Source: Chitinophaga alhagiae
GTDB lineage: Bacteria; Bacteroidota; Bacteroidia; Chitinophagales; Chitinophagaceae
Assembly (NCBI RefSeq): GCF_003568665.1
Contig: NZ_QXMH01000004.1
Coordinates: 657,343 to 721,342 of the forward strand
Length of the DNA stretch: 64,000 bases
Direction of reading: 5' to 3'
Part shown: positions 9,338 through 18,648 of the stretch, piece after piece
Position numbering within the stretch: position 1 is the stretch's first letter
Layout of the letters: each line of letters begins with the position of its first letter
Notes under the pieces: generated by a model
Told to the model about the DNA's origin: nothing
What the model saw: only the letters and a program-made list of their open reading frames with translations
Database searches by the model: none
Made by a program: the position numbers and the translations under genes

Positions 9338-10501
9338 ATGGTCCCTGCCATTACAGTTGGCTTTCTAAGCCCCTACTCCGGTATTTATCCGCACTATGCG
9401 CACCACCTGTTCACAGGCTGGCTGTTGGGCATGGGGCTTGACCCTGCGCGGCAGCATACCGTTCAGTTTGTGCAGGAGTACACGGAAATGGGTGGCATGA
9501 AGACCACGGAAGCCGCCGCCCGCAAGCTGCTCTTTTTTAACCGGGTGGATATCCTGTCTGGCCTTATCAGCTACAAAGCTGTGCCGGGCATTATACCGCT
9601 CATTGAAAAAGAGCGGCGGCCGGCTTTCTTTTTTGACCTGGGAGAGTATGTACCGCATTTCCCCTATCTCAGCCCCGACGTGTTTTATGCGTCCCACCAG
9701 TTGTGGCAATCGCAGTACGCGCTCGGCAAATGGGCGGCAAGCACGTTCGGCGGAGGCGGCCACATGGTCATGCCGGTGTACGAGGCAGGCTATCACTTCA
9801 ACGGCGCCTTCCGGCAGGGCACCATTTCCGCGGGAGGGCAGGAACTACAACTGACGGTGTTGCCTTTTGACGAAAACGATCCATATAAGATGGAACTCGG
9901 CGCTTTTTTTGCATCGCTCGCAAAAGGACCGCCACCCTATGTGTATGCCATATTCTGCGGCAGCATGGGCCGGCTTTTTTTCCAGCAATGGATGGCCAGC
10001 GGCTTTCATAAAAAGGTCCCGCTGCTGGTACATGAAACCATGGCCTATGATGATATACTGGACGACATCAGGCATACAGACCTGGAAATATACACTTCCA
10101 GTTTATGGATGCGGGAAGATGAGAACAAGGTGAACCAGGTATTTGTGAGGCAGTTTGAACAGCTGGCACAGCAACCCGCCAACATCTATGCATTGATGGG
10201 CTATGAAGCAGGGCTGATATGGAAGGAGCTATTACCACATGCGCAAAAAAAAGACTGGGACACGGTGAAGCAGCAATTGCGCACCGGCGTCATCAACGGC
10301 CCCTGTGGCGAAAAGAACTTCTACCCTGCCTCCGGCTTTGCATTACCCGCGCCCAGCATTATCAAGATCGCAACACGCAACCATCAGATACATAAGATCA
10401 TTCTTGACCAGGGAAAAGGCATGCGCTTCGATGCAAAGGAGCTGGAAGAAATACACAACGGCAGTGTATCAGGCTGGCAAAACCCATTTCTCTGTATTTA
10501 A
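9338..10501 (+). CDS. Leaderless periplasmic-binding-protein-like protein (type I fold)
   Basis: The 387-residue sequence reads like the ligand-binding receptor fold of branched-chain-amino-acid/amide transport (Peripla_BP_6 type). It starts with a strand and the S-P-x-S-G-like segment (VGFLSPYSGIYP), then VDILSGLISYKAVPGIIPLIE, a hinge after Tyr/Phe-rich segments, and a second lobe (PYVYAIFCGSMGRLFFQQW). It has no signal peptide or lipobox, and no permease or ATPase gene lies nearby, so it is unlikely to be a normal transporter subunit. Together with the collar protein upstream and the adhesin 9 bp downstream it may be part of a surface-structure operon. The family call is moderate and the function is unknown. 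Confidence 0.65.
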   Translation: MVPAITVGFLSPYSGIYPHYAHHLFTGWLLGMGLDPARQHTVQFVQEYTEMGGMKTTEAAARKLLFFNRVDILSGLISYKAVPGIIPLIEKERRPAFFFDLGEYVPHFPYLSPDVFYASHQLWQSQYALGKWAASTFGGGGHMVMPVYEAGYHFNGAFRQGTISAGGQELQLTVLPFDENDPYKMELGAFFASLAKGPPPYVYAIFCGSMGRLFFQQWMASGFHKKVPLLVHETMAYDDILDDIRHTDLEIYTSSLWMREDENKVNQVFVRQFEQLAQQPANIYALMGYEAGLIWKELLPHAQKKDWDTVKQQLRTGVINGPCGEKNFYPASGFALPAPSIIKIATRNHQIHKIILDQGKGMRFDAKELEEIHNGSVSGWQNPFLCI

Positions 10502-10510
10502 AAAACTACT

Positions 10511-13500
10511 ATGCTGCAAATTTTTACCACGTACATCAGGCTATTATTACTGTTTACATTCGGATGCCTGCTGGGCGGCACCGCCCGCGCGCAATACACG
10601 CAAACGATCATGGAAACCGGGGGATACTACTCAGCGGTGGCCTGCGACAACAATGATAATGTTTACGTGGTACGCTACAACGGCACCACTTGTGAAATAG
10701 CCAAATACACCAACGGCACAGGCACGCCCACCGTCATTTACGACCAGTTGGCCAACGGGCCGGGCAGGCTGCCCTGGGGCATTGCCGTTAATGACGCCGG
10801 CGTGGTGTTTGTGACCAACCCCAACCCGTCCAACAATTGGGAGATCATCAAACTGACCCCTGGAGCAGGTGGCACTTACACGCCCCAGATGATACAAAGC
10901 GGCGCCTGGTTCTCAGCACTCGGCATGCGGTCTGACAATACCCTGATGGCCATTGAATATGTTTTTGCACCAGACAGGCACCGCTTGAGGGCCTGGCCTC
11001 AAGGTCAGGAAGACCAGCTTGGCACCTGGCTAACACTTCCCATCACCGTCCACCCCGGCGCCACCACAACCTGGCCCTGGGGGGTGATAGCGGATGCGGC
11101 AAATAACTACTATGTACTGGACCTTCATGAGAACAATAACGGCCAGATCATACGCATGAACGCAGCTAGCGGCTATACCACCTCTACTGTTGTGGCCTCC
11201 GGCGAGTTTTTCAGCGCAATCGCCATTGATGGTGACGGCAACTTTTATACAACGGAATATAATGGCACTGACTACCGGGTAGTGAAGCGCGCGAATATAA
11301 CACAACCGACAGGCGATGTGCTGCTGAGCGGCATGAGTATAGACGGGCTGGCAGTGCCCTGGGGCCTGGCCGTTAACAGCAAGGGAGAGGTATTTGTTGG
11401 CGACGGCAGTTCCTCCACCGGCGGCCGCCTGGTAAAGCTCAGCCCGCCGGGCATTGCCGTAACCGGTTCTACAAGAGCAGGTACTAACCCTTCCAACGCC
11501 GCTACCGTGCATTTCACGGTTACCTTCAGCGGGGCAGCCACCAATGTGACCTCTTCGGCGTTTTCCTTATTTACTGCCGGCGGCATTACAGCCGCCAGCA
11601 TAGCCAGCGTTACCGGGATCGGTAATACCTATGCCGTTACCGTCAATACCGGCAGCGGAGACGGCACACTGCGCCTTGATGTAACCGGTAACGGGATGAG
11701 CAATATCGTAACGAATGTTCCGTATGCCCTCGGTGAAACGTACACGATAGATAAAACGGCCCCTACCGGCACCTTATCTGTTAACAGCGGCGCAGCCGCT
11801 ACCAATGACCCTGATGTTACGCTCGCCATTACCGCGGATGGCACAGCTCCCAACTATACCACCAGCTTTTCAAATGACAACGTTACCTGGAGCGCTTATG
11901 CACCGCTGGCCGCCAGCACCCCGTGGACGCTCTCTGCCGGAGACGGGACAAAAACGGTGTATATGCGGCTGAAGGATGCGGCCGGAAATGTGACGCCCTT
12001 GCAAGATCAAATACTGTTAGACGAAACAGTACCTGCTACCACCATCACATCAGCCCCTCCCGCCATCACCAATAGTACCACGGCTACTTTCGTCTTCACA
12101 TCCAGCGAGCCGCCCGGCACGTTTGAGGCCCAACTGGACGGCAGCGCCTTTACGCCGGCCACCAGCCCCCTTACCTTTACGGGCCTGGCCGAAGGCGCAC
12201 ATACGTTCTCCGCAAGGGCCATAGACGCCGCCGGCAATATAGACGCAACACCCGCCATCCATAACTGGACAATAGATCTTACCGCGCCCGCTGTTGCCAA
12301 TGTAAGCGTACCTGCCAACGGGTACTACAAGAGTGGCAATGCGCTCAGTTTTACAGTACAGTACAACGAAAATGTGACCGTAACCGGCACGCCCTACCTT
12401 GATCTGATACTTGGCAGCGCTACCGTACAGGCCGCTTACGTAAGCGGCTCCGGCACCAACGCGCACATATTCTCCTACACCGTGCAGAACGGTGATATGG
12501 ACATGAACGGCATTACACTGGGAACTAATATAGTACTGAACGGCGGTACTATGAAAGACGGGGCGGGGAACGATCTTCAACCTGCATTGCAGAATGTATC
12601 TCCCACCAACAATGTGTTCGTGAACACAGCGTCTCCCACCGTCACCTTATCTACCGCCGCCGCTGCCGTGAACCAGCAGTTCACCATCACCGTTACTTTC
12701 AGTGAAGCGGTTACCGGCCTTACGGCGGGAGACTTCACCTCTATCAATACTACCCTCAGCAACCTGCAAACCACGGACAATATCACCTATACGGCGCTGG
12801 CAATACCTGCAGTGCCCGGAATGCTCTCCTTCAGCGTATCGGCCAACGCGGCGCAAAATATCGGCGGCAACGGCAACCAGGCCTCCAATACGCTCACCGT
12901 TATGTATGACGATACGGCCCCCGCTGTAAGCTCGGTCAATGTACCGGCCAATGGCACTTACGCCGCCGGGGACGCACTGACCTTCACCGTCAATTACAAT
13001 GAGGGCGTATCGGTAACCGGCACTCCTTCCCTGCCGGTAACCATTGGCGCCGCCACCGTGCAGGCCCTCTATACCGGCGGCTCGGGCACTGCCGCCCTGG
13101 CTTTCTCCTACACCGTGCAGAACGGTGAAACGGACGCAGACGGCATCACTGCTGGCACGCAGCTGCAGCTGAACGGCGGCACCCTGCGCGATGAGGCCGG
13201 GAACAACGCCGCTACTGCGCTCACGGGCATACAGCCCACCACGGGCGTATTCGTAGATGCCGTAACGCCGGTAGTCAACGCGGTGAACGTTCCTGCCAAC
13301 GGCTACTACAAGGTAAATGACGTACTGGTATTTAAGGTCATATTCAGTGAAACTGTGCAGATAACAGGATTTCCCCACCTCTCCGTCACCATTGGCTCCA
13401 CTACCCGGCAGCTTACGCGCACCGGCGGCAGCATGAACAGCGAGTTCACGTTCGGCTATACCGTGCAGAACGGGGACCTGGACATGGATGGCATTACCAT

Positions 13501-15649
13501 TGGCAGCAACCTGGAGCTGAACGGCGGCACCATACAAGATATGGCAGGCAACAATGCAGTGCTCACGTTGAACAATGTTGGCAACACCAGCCAGGTTTTC
13601 GTGAACACCGTTGCTCCCACCGTGGTGCTTTCCGGCACACCGTCCATCAACGCACCGTTCACGCTTACCGCTACCTTCAGCGAAGCGGTAACAGGCCTGG
13701 CGGCGGCAGATTTCACCGTTACCAACGCCACCCTGAGCAACCTGCTAACTTCGGATAACATCACGTACACCGTACTGGTAACGCCTGTGGCGGAGGGAGC
13801 GGTCAGCATCAACCTACCGGCCAACGTGGCTGTTAACATTGGCCATAACGGCAACCAGGCATCTAACGTGATCTCCTATACGTATGATGGCACGGCGCCC
13901 GCCGTTACTTCCGTAGACGTACCGGCCAATGGCTATTACGGCACGGGGCAACATCTTGACCTCACCGTGCATTTCAGCGAGAACGTTACCGTTAATACCA
14001 CCGGCGGTACACCGGGCATTGGCATTACCATTGGCGCTGCGGCCGTAACAGCCGCCTATACCGGCGGCACCGGCACCAACGCCCTCACCTTCCGCTACAC
14101 CGTGCAAAACGGTGACCTGGACATGGACGGCATCACTATCAACAGCCTCCTATTGAACAGCGCTACCATACAAGACGCCGCGGGTAACAACGCCGCGCTG
14201 GCATTGAACAATGCCGGCAATACCAGCGGCGTGTTCGTGAACACTCAACGCCCCACCGTTACCCTCACGGCCTCCTCCACCGGCCGCGTGAACACGCCGG
14301 TAACCGTAACGCTCACCTTCAGCGAAGCCGTGAGCAGCCTGGCGGCCACAGACATTACTGTTACCAACGGCGCTGCCTCCGGCCTGCAAACAACTGACAA
14401 CATTACTTACACCGCGGAGATCACCCCTGCGGCAGACGGCGCTGTAAGCGTAACCCTGCCGGCCAATGTTGCGGAAAACATTGCGGGCAACGGCAACGAT
14501 GCTTCCAACACCGTTTCCTTCACCTACGATGCTACCGCCCCCGTGATCAACGCCGGCCAAAGTTTCACCGTGGACCAGTACAGCCCTGCCGGCACTGAAA
14601 TAGGCCAGGTAGCAGCCACCGCGGGCACAGATGCCCTGCAGAACTGGGCCGTTGCCACAGACGGCTCCGGCGGCGCCCTGGAGCTTACCGGCACCGGCAT
14701 GCTGCGGGTAAAAGATGTAAACCTGCTGGGCCCGCTGGGCGGCACCACGGTAACGCTCGGTATTACGGTAAGTGACGGTCTGAACACCAGCGCTCCCGTA
14801 CCGGTAACCGTACAGGTACGCCTCGTGAACCAGGCGCCCACGCTGGACCCTGTTGCGAACGTGAGCCGCTGCGCAGATACAGAAACACATACCGTGCAGC
14901 TCACCGGCGCATCCGCAGCAGAACCGGCGCAAACGTATACCATTACGGCCGTGGCCAGCCAGAACGTGTTTGACCTGCTCACCGTCAACACCGCCAACGT
15001 ACTGAGCTACCAGCTGAAGGCGGGCACCGCACCAGGCAACGTAACCGTTACCCTTACCATCAAAGATGACGGCGGCACGGCTAACGGCGGTACAGACACC
15101 TTGCGCCGCAGCTTCACCATTACGGTAACCAGCCCGCCGGCCATCAGCATTACCAGCGATAAAGGCGCCAGCGTATCCAAAGGGGATGTTGTAAGGCTCA
15201 CCGCTTCCGGCGGCAGCACCTACCAGTGGGCGGACGCGCCCGGCATTATCAGCGGGCAGCAAAGCGCCGTGCTGGAAATAAGGCCGCAGGCCAACACTAC
15301 GTATGAAGTGACCGGCGCCAACGCCGCCGGCTGCACCGCCGCCGCCAGCATCAGCATTGCCGTGGTGAACGACTTTAAAGTAGACGCCACCAATATACTG
15401 ACGCCGAACGGGGACGGGCGGAACGACCGCTGGGTGGTGCGCAACCTGGACAGCTACCCCAACAATGAGGTGAAAATATTTGACCGCTCCGGCCGCCTGG
15501 TGTACCAGCGCAGGAACTACAGCAACGAGTGGGACGGTACCGTAAACGGCAGCCCGCTGGCGGAAGGCACCTACTACTACATCCTGACCATTAACGGCGG
15601 AGAAGCCTCGGCAAAGGGTTATATCACCATTGTAAGGGACAGTCAATAA
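10511..15649 (+). CDS. Giant repeat adhesin with beta-propeller N-terminus and T9SS type B sorting domain
   Basis: The 1712-residue protein has a signal peptide (residues 1 to about 28, ending ARA), then an NHL-like beta-propeller at about 30-315 with repeated WGIAVN, WGVIAD and WGLAVN blades. Ig-like domains follow at about 316-595, then alternating Ig-like repeats of two kinds at about 596-1345. Near 1350-1595 lie cadherin-like and PKD-like regions. The last 91 residues (1622-1712) are a typical CHU_C/type B sorting domain (ILTPNGDGRNDRW, IFDRSGRLVY, then W-D-G and GTYYY). Such proteins are exported by the type IX system and placed on the cell surface. The PorP/SprF gene 20 bp downstream is the expected partner. 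Confidence 0.93.
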   Translation: MLQIFTTYIRLLLLFTFGCLLGGTARAQYTQTIMETGGYYSAVACDNNDNVYVVRYNGTTCEIAKYTNGTGTPTVIYDQLANGPGRLPWGIAVNDAGVVFVTNPNPSNNWEIIKLTPGAGGTYTPQMIQSGAWFSALGMRSDNTLMAIEYVFAPDRHRLRAWPQGQEDQLGTWLTLPITVHPGATTTWPWGVIADAANNYYVLDLHENNNGQIIRMNAASGYTTSTVVASGEFFSAIAIDGDGNFYTTEYNGTDYRVVKRANITQPTGDVLLSGMSIDGLAVPWGLAVNSKGEVFVGDGSSSTGGRLVKLSPPGIAVTGSTRAGTNPSNAATVHFTVTFSGAATNVTSSAFSLFTAGGITAASIASVTGIGNTYAVTVNTGSGDGTLRLDVTGNGMSNIVTNVPYALGETYTIDKTAPTGTLSVNSGAAATNDPDVTLAITADGTAPNYTTSFSNDNVTWSAYAPLAASTPWTLSAGDGTKTVYMRLKDAAGNVTPLQDQILLDETVPATTITSAPPAITNSTTATFVFTSSEPPGTFEAQLDGSAFTPATSPLTFTGLAEGAHTFSARAIDAAGNIDATPAIHNWTIDLTAPAVANVSVPANGYYKSGNALSFTVQYNENVTVTGTPYLDLILGSATVQAAYVSGSGTNAHIFSYTVQNGDMDMNGITLGTNIVLNGGTMKDGAGNDLQPALQNVSPTNNVFVNTASPTVTLSTAAAAVNQQFTITVTFSEAVTGLTAGDFTSINTTLSNLQTTDNITYTALAIPAVPGMLSFSVSANAAQNIGGNGNQASNTLTVMYDDTAPAVSSVNVPANGTYAAGDALTFTVNYNEGVSVTGTPSLPVTIGAATVQALYTGGSGTAALAFSYTVQNGETDADGITAGTQLQLNGGTLRDEAGNNAATALTGIQPTTGVFVDAVTPVVNAVNVPANGYYKVNDVLVFKVIFSETVQITGFPHLSVTIGSTTRQLTRTGGSMNSEFTFGYTVQNGDLDMDGITIGSNLELNGGTIQDMAGNNAVLTLNNVGNTSQVFVNTVAPTVVLSGTPSINAPFTLTATFSEAVTGLAAADFTVTNATLSNLLTSDNITYTVLVTPVAEGAVSINLPANVAVNIGHNGNQASNVISYTYDGTAPAVTSVDVPANGYYGTGQHLDLTVHFSENVTVNTTGGTPGIGITIGAAAVTAAYTGGTGTNALTFRYTVQNGDLDMDGITINSLLLNSATIQDAAGNNAALALNNAGNTSGVFVNTQRPTVTLTASSTGRVNTPVTVTLTFSEAVSSLAATDITVTNGAASGLQTTDNITYTAEITPAADGAVSVTLPANVAENIAGNGNDASNTVSFTYDATAPVINAGQSFTVDQYSPAGTEIGQVAATAGTDALQNWAVATDGSGGALELTGTGMLRVKDVNLLGPLGGTTVTLGITVSDGLNTSAPVPVTVQVRLVNQAPTLDPVANVSRCADTETHTVQLTGASAAEPAQTYTITAVASQNVFDLLTVNTANVLSYQLKAGTAPGNVTVTLTIKDDGGTANGGTDTLRRSFTITVTSPPAISITSDKGASVSKGDVVRLTASGGSTYQWADAPGIISGQQSAVLEIRPQANTTYEVTGANAAGCTAAASISIAVVNDFKVDATNILTPNGDGRNDRWVVRNLDSYPNNEVKIFDRSGRLVYQRRNYSNEWDGTVNGSPLAEGTYYYILTINGGEASAKGYITIVRDSQ
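12289..14545 (+). repeat. Alternating in-frame Ig-like repeats (A1-B1-A2-A3-B2-A4-B3)
   Basis: Type A units share VPANGYY-like starts, a YTVQNGD.DMDGI core and an LNGGT.QD.AGN end. Type B units share FSEAVTGL, DNITYT and NGNQASN-like words. The conserved A-core lies at 12471, 13104, 13452 and 14091, so the spacing is 211, 116 and 213 codons: A2 is followed directly by A3 without a B unit. A run of 25 nt is identical at 12471-12495 and 13104-13128, which fits recent duplication or gene conversion. Confidence 0.85.
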
Positions 15650-15669
15650 TCCATTAAACGTTCAGCAAA

Positions 15670-16599
15670 ATGAAAAACTTGATCACAACACCGATATATA
15701 TACGCTTCTTCTGCATGCTGCTGTTTTCAGCGGCATGCGTTAACCAGGCCGTGGCGCAAAGCCTTGGAGAGGCGCCGGCGCTGCTGCAGCCTTCAGGCAC
15801 GCAATGGTACCAGAACCAGTACCTCGCCAACCCCGCCATGGCCGGCATAGACACCGGCATGCATGTGAACGCGGCTTACCGCCGCCAATGGAGCGGCATG
15901 GAAGGCGCGCCAAAAACCGCTTTTTTCACGGCAGACGGTGCAATGACCAACCGGGTTGGCGCAGGCGTTAACGTGTTCAATGACCAGGCAGGCCTGATCA
16001 ACCGCACCCGCATAGGGCTCACCTATGCGTACCACCTGCCACTGGGCGCCCGCGGCCAGCGGTTGCACTTCGGGCTTTCTTTTGTTTTTAACGTACAGCG
16101 GCTGAACTACGAGCATGTAGATGGCGACGCAACAGACCCCTCACTGGGGGCCTTTAACCGGCGAGACGATTATTTTGAAGCGGAATATGGTATGGCCTAT
16201 ACAGACGGGCCGTGGACCCTGCAGGCCGCCCTGCCTAACGTACGGGCCCTTTTTACCGGGAAAGACCTGGGCGTGAACGGCGGCAGCGTGTTCTTCACAG
16301 CAGCCTCTTACCGGTTTACGTTACCCGGCGCCATCAGCCGCATTGAGCCCAAAGTAAGCTACCGCGGCGTGAAGGGATATGACAATATACTGGACGCGGG
16401 CGTACAGATCTGCTTCCTGAACAATGTGGCCAGCGTAATGGGCATGTACCATACCTCTGAAAGCATCACCGCGGGCCTGGGTTTCAACATCCTGAAAACC
16501 GTACAGATACAGGCGCTGTACAATGCGCAAACAGGCGGCATCAAGAACTATGTAGACGGCGCTTTTGAAGTAGGCGCCACCGTTCACCTGTTCCGTTAG
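15670..16599 (+). CDS. PorP/SprF-family type IX secretion outer-membrane protein
   Basis: The 309-residue protein has a signal peptide (residues 1 to about 26, ending AVAQ), then the family signature QYLANPAMAGID and NAAYRRQWSGMEGAPKT, and many amphipathic beta strands through to a C-terminal VGATVHLFR. SprF-type members are needed to export or anchor one specific partner adhesin. Its place 20 bp after the giant type B protein makes that protein the obvious client. Confidence 0.92.
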   Translation: MKNLITTPIYIRFFCMLLFSAACVNQAVAQSLGEAPALLQPSGTQWYQNQYLANPAMAGIDTGMHVNAAYRRQWSGMEGAPKTAFFTADGAMTNRVGAGVNVFNDQAGLINRTRIGLTYAYHLPLGARGQRLHFGLSFVFNVQRLNYEHVDGDATDPSLGAFNRRDDYFEAEYGMAYTDGPWTLQAALPNVRALFTGKDLGVNGGSVFFTAASYRFTLPGAISRIEPKVSYRGVKGYDNILDAGVQICFLNNVASVMGMYHTSESITAGLGFNILKTVQIQALYNAQTGGIKNYVDGAFEVGATVHLFR

Positions 16600-16610
16600 G
16601 GACTAAATAT

Positions 16611-16678
16611 CAGGGGCCGGCCCCTGCTTGGCATGAGGCGCTGTTCCAAACGTCTTCATACCTGCGCAGGGGCCGGCC
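16611..16678. terminator. Palindrome and repeat between convergent genes
   Basis: A perfect 16-bp palindrome, CAGGGGCCGGCCCCTG, lies at 16611-16626, just after the PorP/SprF stop. Its left 12 bases recur directly at 16667-16678, before the converging minus-strand gene. It could act as a transcription barrier, but there is no T-tract, so the terminator call is tentative. Confidence 0.4.
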
Positions 16679-16703
16679 TTGTTATACAAAAAAGTATCTG
16701 TTG

Positions 16704-17804
16704 CTACTCCGTTTTGTGCGGAACGTTCTGGGCAATCAGCTTCACGTTGATGGTATACTCCACCTTGTCCAGCCCGGAAGAATAATCTTTCGTGCTTTTA
16801 AAGGTGATGCTTTTGTTCAGCGCCAGCTGGGAAAGGCTGATGCTGAAGGTGCCCACCACATCATCATCACTGGTGCCATCTTCGTCATACACCGTTACCG
16901 CCACGCTGGAATTGAACCATACCGAGCGGCCGCAGTTCCAGGTATCTCCTTCTTTCATGGAAAAATAATCGTACGTAGGGTAAGGGTATGCTGTATCCCC
17001 GTCTGCCTGGAAAATAAAATAGACCTCGTTCTCATCTCCCGCGCCGTCATTTGACGGATGCACGCATTTTAAACTTTCAATGATCAGGAAGTTGCTCTTC
17101 CTGGGCTGCACAACAGGTTTAATATAAGGGTCTACGCCCTGGTCTCCCAAAATGAACGTATAGGTCTCCACCAACGCTATACCGTCTTCCACGCCTACGC
17201 CCACTGTTAAGGTAACGCCCCGCAGGCCGGAAAGGTTGAAATAAAGGGCGCCGCTGAACTCTATGTCAGCGCCCAGGTCCAGCTCAATGCCATTTGCGTT
17301 CCCGCCGAGGTTGGCCGGCGCCTGGTTCCACAGCCCGAACTGCACGCCTGCCAGCACCCCGGCCTGCACGCCTGCCTCCAATGACACGGACAAAAATTCG
17401 CAAGACTGCACGCCCGCGGAATTACCTATGCCCACCGCAACGCCCAGCGTAGCGGTAAACCCGATGATCAGCTCCGCCTCCACGGTCAGGCCTATTGAAA
17501 AACTGCTGTCCGGGAGGTCTAAAGACCTGATCCATTTGATCAGTTTGCTGAATACCGGCTTGTCTGGCAACCCGGCTACATATGCCTGCAGTTCCGGCAG
17601 CTCCATATTTTCTACCGCCGCCAGTTCCTTTTTACCTTCCGGCGAGCTGCTATAGGTGGCCCAGGCTTTTTCCGCTTCTATCAACACCTTCTTTTCATTC
17701 TCGGTCAATACGGGGTTGGCGGGGCGTTCTGCCGGCGCAGGGGCGGCGATGGACTGGTAAGCACCCACATAATTGGCCAGTTGTATTTTCAGTGTATCGT
17801 TCAT
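16704..17804 (-). CDS. Unrecognised protein with C-terminal C2-like acidic domain
   Basis: I do not recognise this 366-residue protein. It has no signal peptide. The N-terminal ~90 residues are helical and charged. Residues of about 100-235 are rich in Gly, Ala and Val with alternating beta-like segments (GFTATLGVAVGIGNSAG, then GVQAGVLAGVQFGLW), which resembles a membrane-active or barrel-forming region. Residues 238-366 form a domain with NEVYFIFQADGD, MKEGDTW and the acidic turn DEDGTSDDD. The same domain pattern makes up the whole of the neighbouring 121-residue protein, whose stop lies 17 bp upstream of this start. The two are probably co-transcribed and functionally linked. Confidence 0.7.
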   Translation of the reverse strand: MNDTLKIQLANYVGAYQSIAAPAPAERPANPVLTENEKKVLIEAEKAWATYSSSPEGKKELAAVENMELPELQAYVAGLPDKPVFSKLIKWIRSLDLPDSSFSIGLTVEAELIIGFTATLGVAVGIGNSAGVQSCEFLSVSLEAGVQAGVLAGVQFGLWNQAPANLGGNANGIELDLGADIEFSGALYFNLSGLRGVTLTVGVGVEDGIALVETYTFILGDQGVDPYIKPVVQPRKSNFLIIESLKCVHPSNDGAGDENEVYFIFQADGDTAYPYPTYDYFSMKEGDTWNCGRSVWFNSSVAVTVYDEDGTSDDDVVGTFSISLSQLALNKSITFKSTKDYSSGLDKVEYTINVKLIAQNVPHKTE

Positions 17805-17821
17805 GATGGTATTTTTTGATG

Positions 17822-18187
17822 TTAGTCAATGTAAGTATACGAGATGGTGTAATCCGCCCCGTTCAGGTTAGAGAGGCGCTTGGAGCCGGAGCCGATACCC
17901 GGCTGAAAATCGTTGCTTTGGAGGTAGGTGGCGAGGTTGGGGTCATAATTCAGGTCATGGTCCCAGAGTGTGACCAGCACCTCGTATTCAAAGTTAAGCA
18001 CAAGGTTGTCCGGCTTCCAGGTGTCTCCTTTTTTCATGTTCTCGCTTGCATTGACGCCGCCGGGTACGCGGATAGGCAAACCGCCGTCTGCCTGGCACAC
18101 CAGGTATACTTCATCTCCCGATGTGATGCCTGACTCTGAGGTAGCGTTGCAGTAAATGGAAGTGACTTGAATGGAATGTTTACTCAT
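17822..18187 (-). CDS. Small C2-like acidic-loop protein, paralogue of the neighbour's C-terminal domain
   Basis: The 121-residue protein has no signal peptide. It contains GDEVYLVCQADG, NMKKGDTW and DHDLNYDPN in the same order and spacing as the C-terminal domain of the next gene downstream (QADGD, MKEGDTW, DEDGTSDDD). Beta-rich domains with acidic turns of this kind are typical of C2-like calcium- or lipid-binding folds, but I cannot assign a known family. It is the first gene of a likely two-gene operon. Confidence 0.7.
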   Translation of the reverse strand: MSKHSIQVTSIYCNATSESGITSGDEVYLVCQADGGLPIRVPGGVNASENMKKGDTWKPDNLVLNFEYEVLVTLWDHDLNYDPNLATYLQSNDFQPGIGSGSKRLSNLNGADYTISYTYID

Positions 18188-18648
18188 GGTTAAAATTATT
18201 AGTTAACAAAATGATTGACCAAACATAGGTTGCCCTACGCGGCGGCGGTATGCCACGGCAACGGTCATTGATGCATACGCGCTATCGCCGGCAGATCAGT
18301 ACCGGTAACGCGTAATGGGCCTCCCTTTCGGGGGGAACGCGGATACAGTGCCCCTGGCGGATTACAGGGACCTTCTTTTTCGGATGCGTGTTGAATGATG
18401 AAAACCGGGTGCTGCTGTTGAAGGAATGAAGAATAGGGCTCATTTGTCTCACAACAAAGCGATGGGCGCTTCTATAGGCAGCGATATAAAATCTAACGGT
18501 ACGAATATACGAAAGTATTTTCATGCCGTGTTAAAAAAATGATGCACAAGGCGATATGGCCCGCCCTGCAATACATAATGATCATTTAACAATTCACTGC
18601 GGCAAAAATCCATACTTTTACAATACCCGCATCTGAAAATGCCGCCTC
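18188..18648. other. Intergenic region without a supported gene
   Basis: This 461-bp gap separates the C2-like protein gene (minus) from a lipoprotein gene (plus). An 80-codon minus-strand frame at 18282-18524 exists, but it is Arg/Ser-rich, lacks a ribosome-binding site and shows no domain, so I do not call it. No RNA gene or clear repeat is visible. Confidence 0.5.

Noticed and set aside
8707..10501. Active prophage or contractile injection system
   Set aside because: The collar-type protein stands alone; no sheath, tube, baseplate, terminase or integrase gene is present.
14150..15646. 498-codon minus-strand frame in the adhesin gene
   Set aside because: It arises from the codon bias and repeats of the adhesin on the plus strand.
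18191..18223. Promoter TTTG-N21-TAATTTTA for the C2-like gene
   Set aside because: The spacing fits, but the predicted transcript start would fall inside the ATG, so it is unlikely unless the gene is leaderless.
18282..18524. 80-residue minus-strand gene in the intergenic region
   Set aside because: No ribosome-binding site, no domain, and a composition typical of random frame.
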